Shown in pieces: positions 57,828 through 64,000 of a DNA stretch of 64,000 nt. The DNA lies in the NCBI RefSeq assembly GCF_010093535.1, contig NW_022985165.1, positions 2,331,473-2,395,472 on the forward strand, in the 5' to 3' direction. Position 1 is the stretch's first letter; each line of letters begins with the position of its first letter. The notes under the pieces were generated by a model that saw nothing but the letters and a program-made list of their open reading frames with translations, had not been told where the DNA came from and did no database searches. This DNA is from Lindgomyces ingoldianus. Its lineage: Eukaryota; Ascomycota; Dothideomycetes; Pleosporales; Lindgomycetaceae. The position numbers and the translations under genes are program-made.

Positions 57828-57875
57828 TAGAGCAAATCTCGCAGAGCGCCAAGAATTCCCTCGCTTTTTGCATAC
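57452..57875. repeat. 47-bp inverted repeat flanking about 330 bp
   Basis: The left arm 57452-57498 and right arm 57829-57875 are reverse complements with 2 mismatches in 47 and no gaps. Both arms translate to the same peptide end (EGILGALRDL) when read towards each other, so they look like two tail-to-tail copies of a gene 3' end, or the termini of a small element. No target duplication was recognised. Confidence 0.85.
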
Positions 57876-58206
57876 GCCAAATCTATGATCTGTGCCTCAG
57901 CTGTGAACCTCCATTGTTGGGCTTTCGCATACTTCACACCTAACACAATAGTGATCATCCAGTGCAACTACACGCGTTCGGATACTATGGGCTTACCGGC
58001 ACTCGGTAAATTGAAGAAATCAGTGCTGAATAAGGCTTGGTTCACTCGGCACAAACAGGTTGAAAGACCAAGGGAGAATCCAACTCACTGCTGTGAATGT
58101 TACTGGGAGGAACATCATTGTTAGGATAGCAAAAATGCGCATAATTACACTGTAGAGTGACGTTGCTAATGCGACTTGCTTAAAAATTTCCGCAATTCTC
58201 ACGCTC
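57828..58206 (-). pseudogene. Remnant of a fungal CorA-like membrane protein C-terminus
   Basis: The minus strand reads MRIFAILTMMFLPVTFTA, matching the penultimate helix of fungal CorA-like proteins (typically xMKTIAxLTxxFLPxTxxA). A shifted frame then continues TDFFNLPSAGKPIVSERV, a stop where Trp is expected, and LHWMITIVLG as the last helix, ending KSEGILGALRDLL. The helix pair, the FF motif and their spacing are recognisable, but the frame shift and the stop show it is dead. Further N-terminal sequence is not found upstream. Confidence 0.5.
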
Positions 58207-58209
58207 CAA

Positions 58210-58695
58210 ATACCCTACTTCCATTTCCTCTTTTGGCTAGTGTCATATCTATGGTTTATAAGCAAATTGACGCCCGGCTTAACTTCGGCTCAGTCGCTGC
58301 TCAGCCTGCACCGCCACAGCTCAGGAAGCTCACCACCAACTCACCCTTCTGTCCAAACTTCGTTAGACATCCTTCTAATCATAGTATAAACGGGACTATC
58401 CCTGCTAGAATTTACAGTTAACTCTACGCGAGCATATTTCCAGGGGATGAAGTAATGTTTAGGCCTATTTCTGGGTTATTTTCGTAGAGAGTAGTAGTGG
58501 CCTAAATATGGGCTATCTCGCACGCTGTATGGCCCCAGAAGCTACCGTCGATGTTGGCGATGAATATGTCGGTATCAGAGCTGGTACTGTGCCCTTTGCT
58601 TTGTTCTTGCCTTCCGTCCCGTCTCTCTTGTCTCCGCGCTGTACGATTTTTCCTGCCTTCATCTTTCGCTCTTTCCTTTCATTCTCAAATTCACT
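58210..58695. other. Upstream region of the DUF3435 pseudogene
   Basis: Short open frames (58176-58421, 58508-58729) lack domains. Nothing supported. Confidence 0.35.
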
Positions 58696-61600
58696 ATGCC
58701 AAAGCCGAAGAAGAGTTTTATTCAGCTAGCACAAGAGAAGATACGCACCGAAGTGCCCCCATCAATTAACAGTGACGCCATCTTTAAAGGTCTCGAAGAT
58801 CAGCGACGATTAGAAAAATGGGACGAGTTCGTATAGATTGAGAAAATGTGACGATTTCTTGTAATTCACTACTAAAACAGATTTATCGACTATGTCAAAG
58901 AGGAGAAGAAGGACTGGCCCATCCCTTCAGTCTACGATGTAAAATCCCTCAAGTATTTCGTGTACATGCAAGCGGCTGGTATATCAGGTACTATGGGGAT
59001 GAATGCATGCGTAGAGACTGTTCATAGCTATTGGAATCAATTTACGTCAGCATGGGCTCGAAAGTACGGAGCGATTCGAAAAGATATCATAACGACTGTT
59101 ACAAATGTTAGCGTAAAGCCACCTATCTTGGATTTAAATACTAACTATACCTAGCATATCTATACTAAGCTGAGGATAGAGCTTGAACTGTTGAAAGAAA
59201 AGAAGCCACAAAGATACGCCAACGGCAACCATCTTAAATCCTATGCAGATGCTTACTGGGGTTGTGACTGGAAGGAGTACAACCATCTGTCAACAAGACT
59301 GAATGATTAGGATCTGTTTTTGGTAGACATCTACTCCTCGGCGCGTATCGGGGATTATGTTGAATCTTCTAGTCGCAGAGGCACCGGGCGAGGATTGAAA
59401 TTCAAAGTGAGTTTCTCTATAGCTGTAAATTCATGCCGCAATACTGATTACCATATTTTGGGGTAGGACATAAAACTCATTTGCTTTTGGAACAGTCACA
59501 GAGAGCCCAAACTCGCTATTCGGCGGATAAAAGATGCAAAGAATACTTCCAATGACCCGGACAGTAAAAAGTATGCATTTTATGGCAACCTCCTATCTAA
59601 ATTGGACTAACAAAGATCTTGTTTTAAGGCCGAAAAATACCATTGAGGAAGGGCGAGTGGAAGCTCCCCTTTATACTAATTCACTGCTCTTCACTTTGGC
59701 AAGGCTGCTGAGCAGGCGTGCATTCCGAGACCACAGCACTATCGAGAGCCTCCTCGACGTTATTCCACCAAAAAATATGAACTCAGTGACTATTGCATGG
59801 AGAGACGATATACTTGAGCAACCTGTCTACTACAAGCCAACGCGGGATACCGATATCGAAACAGCAAACGCTTACCATACGAGGATTACGGACTCAGGTA
59901 TTCGCGCTGGTTTACTGGAGCCGCCAACGACACATGACTGGAGAGCGTACGTTCTCTTTCTAATAGGTAGGTCTATGTACATTGCTAATTCTTTTTATGA
60001 TGAACTCACTTCCGCACAGCCAAATATTACCCCGAATCTGACTGAATGAGGGCAGCCGCTCACAAGAACCGAAAAACATACAGCCAAAAGTACGACTATA
60101 GCGAATGTCGCATTGACGGCTAAAATACTTTTCTTGGCGAAGGGAGGAGCGAAGAGGCTAGTGCCACTTTCCTTGAGCAGAGCGTACTGTATACGCCAAA
60201 CCTCGCGCAGTGACTTCCCGCAGAGGAGAGGTACAATTTGGAAAGGAGTCAAGAGTATGTTGAGATTGAAGAGGAGATTGAATATTTATGGGATGACAAG
60301 ACTACGACATCAAAAGGTTGTATTAAGGAGCTACAGGCGAAAAGGAGTGCTTTAATAGACAAGGCTCTTAAGAAGTGGCAAAAGAATCAGCCATATAAGC
60401 CGAATGATCTACCTATGTACCATTACGGAATCTTCAATCGTTGCCGGTTCATGATGCCAGAGCGAGATCGCCTAGCCACCAATCTCTTCAAGAGCGCGAC
60501 GCTGCGCAGCACTCTAGGCCTGTCCACTTTGCGTGACTTGGTGGCACTTCTCAGCAAGAACACAGAGGTTGAGTTCAGGCCAGGCTTGGAAGAGACAAAT
60601 GCGTGTGCACAAAGGTGAAGGGAGTGTCTCAAGACAACAACAATGAGGTTTCTAAAAAATATGACTGGAGGCACATATACAACTGCTACAAAAAGGACCG
60701 CTCTGCTGCACGCGGCTTTGCCGAACTGTGTTTTAAATGCAACGAGTGGGTCCTTTCAGAGCAGGAATGGAAAGACCACTGCGCCGGTGATCTCCAGGAC
60801 CTAGATTCCTTCTCGATCTACTTTGATCCTCTGATCTACAGTGGGGTCCTTGCAACCCCTGGATACTGCCCTTACTGTCTCAGAGACGAGGGATTACCAG
60901 CTGAGGACCGGATGTAGCAGTTTCTGAACTGAGATAAATGGTTATTGCACATCCAGAAAAAGCATATGGCAAAGTTGGAAAAGCGCGAGACGGTAAAAGA
61001 GAGTGCCATAACCTGCCCTCCACCCCACCCAAATTGTCCAAAGTCCTTCCACTCCGTTTTGCATCTGGAGTTCCATCTCGAAGATATCCATGGCATCCCA
61101 CTGACCAAAAAGCCAAATGCGAAGAGAAAGAGGCCTGTCAACGAGAGAAAACAAGTCATGAGCCCACCGGAGAAAAGATGCAAAAGCGAGTATGACCTCT
61201 TCATCAATTCCATAGCGGCAAAAATGGATGCACGTGCGCGGAATGCACTGAAAATATTGTCTAGCCACAAGAAATCCTATCACAGATGCGCTGGGAGTAA
61301 TCAAGGGGAAGACATGCGTTTCGACACCAAAACGCCGCCGCCATTAGTCTCATACACTAATCTAACAGCTGACCGTGACTTCGTCCTGGTAGAAGAAGTG
61401 GATCAGATGGCGGCGCAGGGCTTTAGTGTGGATTGGGAGGTAGAGCCTTACCCTTTTCCGACACCTTCTTATCACTCCGCTGGAAGCACTTGGAGTGAAG
61501 AGGGATACCCAGGTCCCAACACACCACTGTCATCGACGTCCAGTAACACACTGGTTGAACCAATATAGACGAGCTAGACACAGATAGATGAGCTGAGCCC

Positions 61601-61882
61601 AGGCACACAGCCTTCTATTGACTGTCAAGTGCCGGTTGTGGATCTCACTTCAGAAGCTGTCAACAACTTTCGGTAGCCATCTGAGTCCTGTTTTATAACT
61701 TACCAAGAACAAGATGATTCAGTTTATGCAGAAGTTGCTACCACCTCTATTAAGGATAGCCTACAGCAAGTCGATGAGCTTGCTCCCTTGGCCTCTACGA
61801 ATGATCAACCATCTGCTATAGATAAGCTCTCTTAAGCACCCAGTCGGCGTCCGAAGCGTGTAGTAGTAGCAAAGGCTCCAGC

Positions 61883-61890
61883 TGCATGAG
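61883..61890 (+). repeat. Target-site duplication, left copy
   Basis: TGCATGAG, identical to 62717-62724 at the other end of the element. Confidence 0.88.
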
Positions 61891-62716
61891 CAGCGTGGCC
61901 AACAGTCCGTAGTACGTAACGTAACTACGTGAACGTAGTAATCACGTGAGGCGTACAAAAGTAGTCAAAATGTGAGACGTAACTTTTGTACAGTGAATTG
62001 CCAAGTACGTCCTGTAGTACAGGTCAGAGAGGTCATATTTTGGGAGATTTCCCTCCTGTTTTTAGACCCTATTAGCCATCGCGTTAGGAGCTTTGTTTAA
62101 GGTTGCGTTTTAGAGTAACAATTAGATAAAACTCTGCGTTTTATAGCACAGTAGCCTAATTAGTGTGCTAAATAGCCCCCTATAAAAATAAACTTTACTA
62201 GCGTTTAACAATACTATAACAGCTACATTAAAGACCTCTCTATAGCTAAGGAGGGATCCCTGCTATTCTAATCGCCTCTTACTTAGTAGCTTAAAGTTAG
62301 TTGTTACTCCTACCCCACGCTTAATTTCCTCTGTATACCCTTAACAAGCTGCAACTGTAAGAGAGCCTTCTCTAGAGGCAGGAGGACAGTTATAATTAAT
62401 AGAAACTGCTTAGCAGGTTGTATAATTAAGGCTCTGCAGCTCTAAAAGAACTAGTTACGTTATAGGGCTGTAGAGAGTGAATTAACTACTCTAGGGGACT
62501 TTATCTAGGCTAAAAAGCTTCTCCTAGAACAATTTTGACCTAGACTGACAAAACTTCTTGCGAAAAGTACAAAAGTATAAGGATTTTAAGAAGTTACTGT
62601 TACGTTACGTACTTGCTAATTAATTCACTGCTTACGTACAAAAGTACTACTAAATTGAGAAGTTACTGGCAGAAAAAAGCTCAAACGTAACGTACTACGT
62701 ACTGTTGGCCACGCTG
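61891..62716. mobile_element. Non-autonomous hAT-like DNA transposon (MITE class)
   Basis: The ends are inverted repeats: CAGCGTGGCCAACAGT at 61891 and its exact reverse complement ending at 62716. Similarity extends to about 32 bp with two mismatches. Both sides are flanked by the same 8 bp, TGCATGAG (61883-61890 and 62717-62724), and removing the element plus one copy rejoins the interrupted coding frame of the host pseudogene. An 8-bp duplication with ends starting CAG...CTG is the hallmark of hAT elements. The 826-bp interior has no ORF, so transposase must have come from elsewhere. Both ends are rich in ACGTA/TACGT and GTACAAAAGTA motifs, in the subterminal positions where hAT transposases bind. 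Confidence 0.88.
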
Positions 62717-62724
62717 TGCATGAG
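62717..62724 (+). repeat. Target-site duplication, right copy
   Basis: TGCATGAG, identical to 61883-61890. Confidence 0.88.
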
Positions 62725-62750
62725 CAGCACTCAGTTCGCGGAAGAGATAG

Positions 62751-63171
62751 TGATATTACTCGAAGAAAGGATTTATTCATTTGTAGAGGTGATATTTGAA
62801 AAATTAACGTTTACGTACACATTCGTCTTCTACGGCTTTGCTGTCAAATGTGCATTTCATTGGATGCAAATCCGGGTCGAATTTTCGATTGTCATGTATC
62901 GCTCTAATATCTTCTCAAATGGTGACGACCAAGCGATTGATTATACATCTTCGTCTCAAAATAGCTGCATTCACTTCAATATTCGGACGATGAACTCTCC
63001 GTGGAAGAGAAATAATCAAGTTAAACCTAGGCATGGTGGTTCAACCCAGTGCTGATATCTTTTGCTTTGATCTCACGGATACTTTGGCGCTATAACAAGA
63101 GGCGATACATGAAATAACATTGCGGAGCTATCTAATGTAAAGTTTAAGTGCATCAGCCGAAGTTGCAACAT
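62751..63171. other. Intergenic region
   Basis: No gene is supported. A plus-strand open stretch covering part of this region has no domain. Confidence 0.35.
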
Positions 63172-63519
63172 CTATTTACGAGATACATGCTTCCTCACCC
63201 TCTTCACCCGAGAGCCATCTTCCCCCTCCTCAACACTTCTAGTAGCCTTCCTCTTTAGCTTTTTAAGGCTATCAACGTCCTTCCTGAGAGTACCTCCAAG
63301 AGTCTTTATTGAACGACCTATTTCAACCAGGTTGGCAATTGTGTTCTTTTGACAACGGATATGCTCAAAGAGATCTTTGATGATATCACATATCATGTGA
63401 AAGTCTTCCTCTTCTAGTATGGGGACTTCATCTTGATCTTCTCCCGTGGCCCAATCTTCATATTGCTGGAAATAATCATCGAGCTCTTTCTCGCTCAGAA
63501 GTTTGCCCTTGTTTGACAT
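63172..63519 (-). CDS. Orphan 115-residue protein, unknown
   Basis: Intact single-exon frame from MSNKGKLLSEKELDDYFQQY to VRKHVSRK. The N-terminal half is acidic (EDWATGEDQDEVPILEEEDF). The middle is predicted helical with heptad-like spacing (ICDIIKDLFEHIRCQKNTI). The C-terminus is strongly basic (KKLKRKATR, RVKRVRKH) and could be a nuclear signal or DNA contact. It lies just beyond the recombinase pseudogene and in the opposite direction. No family was recognised. Composition argues for a real protein, but expression and conservation cannot be judged here. Confidence 0.5.
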   Translation of the reverse strand: MSNKGKLLSEKELDDYFQQYEDWATGEDQDEVPILEEEDFHMICDIIKDLFEHIRCQKNTIANLVEIGRSIKTLGGTLRKDVDSLKKLKRKATRSVEEGEDGSRVKRVRKHVSRK

Positions 63520-64000
63520 GGCTATTGTATATATGGATTTTGAAGAACAACGCGGACCCACATGGTTCTTATTTAGGCCTATAAGCTTAACTTTTAGTAG
63601 AAAATAGCTATACTTTGTAGTATAAGCCTCATTTTTATTTTTAATAATAAGGTTTTATGTCCGTACGCAGCAGCAGCGTCACAGTCTGGATACGAGCGAT
63701 CGCGCACGAGCAGGACCACGTATCTCTGTCACATGATGCTCGTGCGCGAACCTCCGTGCGCGAACATCTAGATATCCCCCTTTTCCTCCGTACGGAGGAA
63801 AGACAAGAGCAATAGAACCAGAAACATGTTGCCCTCACCTTACCTACCTCGTACGCTGTGCACACCGTACACCACTCTTACTCCTGCTACTTAAGTGCTC
63901 ATACCATAAGCAGCTAGCTGTCGGAGCCCATTCAACACTAATTAGTGGTTGATTTGATCAACTGCAAATTAGCAAGAGTGACGACGGAGTACCCACGCTC
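63520..64000. other. Terminal region with palindromes
   Basis: No gene is supported. A perfect 20-bp palindrome (TTTCCTCCGTACGGAGGAAA) is at 63782-63801. A 12-bp inverted repeat (CGCGCACGAGCA at 63701-63712; TGCTCGTGCGCG at 63738-63749) precedes it. Confidence 0.6.

Larger units (their letters stand above)
58696..62750 (+). pseudogene. Decayed DUF3435-family tyrosine recombinase gene, split by a hAT-like element
   Basis: A long plus-strand gene can be followed over several 50-75 nt introns from MPKPKKSFIQLAQEK to a final SSRKR. Landmarks of DUF3435: YSSARIGDYVESSSRRG, FRDHSTIESLLDVIPP, ITIAW-like SVTIAWRDDILEQPVYY, the box-II-like THDWRAY, ECRIDG then NTFLGEG, MYHYGIFNRCRFMMPERDR, and two C2H2-like segments (CFKCNEWVLSEQEWKDHC; CPYCLRDEG ... 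HIQKKH; CPKSFHS ... LEFHLEDIH). The frame is broken by TAG 59308, TGA 60043, TAA 60121, TGA 60211, a frameshift near 60600-60620, TAG 60915, TGA 60930 and more after 61566. Several stops sit where CAG, CAA or CGA would restore a codon, as RIP-like C-to-T change would produce. The 3' coding end resumes after the 61891-62716 insertion. DUF3435 recombinases include the captains of Starship elements. Confidence 0.82.

Noticed and set aside
57452..64000. A complete Starship giant element
   Set aside because: Only a dead DUF3435 gene is visible. No boundaries, target repeats or cargo genes were found within the window.

Overview
The window reads as nuclear DNA of a filamentous ascomycete (Pezizomycotina). 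Genes are split by short introns, mostly 44-62 nt, with GTRNGY-type donors, CTRAC/CTAAC branch motifs and YAG acceptors. The gene set includes markers of moulds: an AbaA/TEC1 TEA-domain regulator of conidiation, scytalone dehydratase of DHN-melanin synthesis, a single-chain urease and a DUF3435 recombinase relic. The order cannot be fixed from sequence alone; a Leotiomycete-like fungus is a reasonable guess but only an inference.

Layout. 1-5.8 kb is gene-poor and carries only decayed fragments (an AAA-ATPase tail, a piece of an integral membrane protein). 5.8-57.2 kb is a gene-rich block with nineteen supported protein genes: NADP-dependent oxidoreductase (-), Maf-type nucleotide pyrophosphatase (+), membrane-anchored pepsin-like pseudoprotease (+) overlapping tail-to-tail with a polytopic membrane protein (-), scytalone dehydratase (+), a three-RRM Nam8/Csx1-type protein (+), an unknown fungal protein (+), a zinc-ribbon protein (-), dynein light chain LC8 (-) sharing a 345-bp divergent promoter with MRD1 (+), AbaA (+), a multi-dsRBD protein (+), an HMG-box protein (-), urease (-), an unknown protein (+), a giant serine-rich C-terminally anchored protein (+), a Nit2-type omega-amidase (+), an NmrA-like oxidoreductase (-) and an MFS transporter (-). 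Nearly all of these splice into complete frames.

57.2-64 kb is a transposon-damaged, AT-richer tract. It holds a CorA-like transporter remnant with a 47-bp inverted repeat, and a long DUF3435-type tyrosine recombinase gene (the family of Starship captains) killed by several stops and a frameshift. The 3' coding end of that gene was split by an 826-bp non-autonomous hAT-like element that still has matching terminal inverted repeats and a perfect 8-bp target duplication. A 115-residue orphan ORF follows.

The intact genes do not form a metabolic cluster. Most are housekeeping (rRNA processing by MRD1, dynein LC8, urea and glutamine-derived nitrogen handling by urease and omega-amidase), mixed with development and pigment genes (abaA, scytalone dehydratase). 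Regulatory signals include five CATTCY elements within 90 bp of the abaA start (possible autoregulation) and three GATAAG motifs close upstream of urease (possible nitrogen GATA-factor control).
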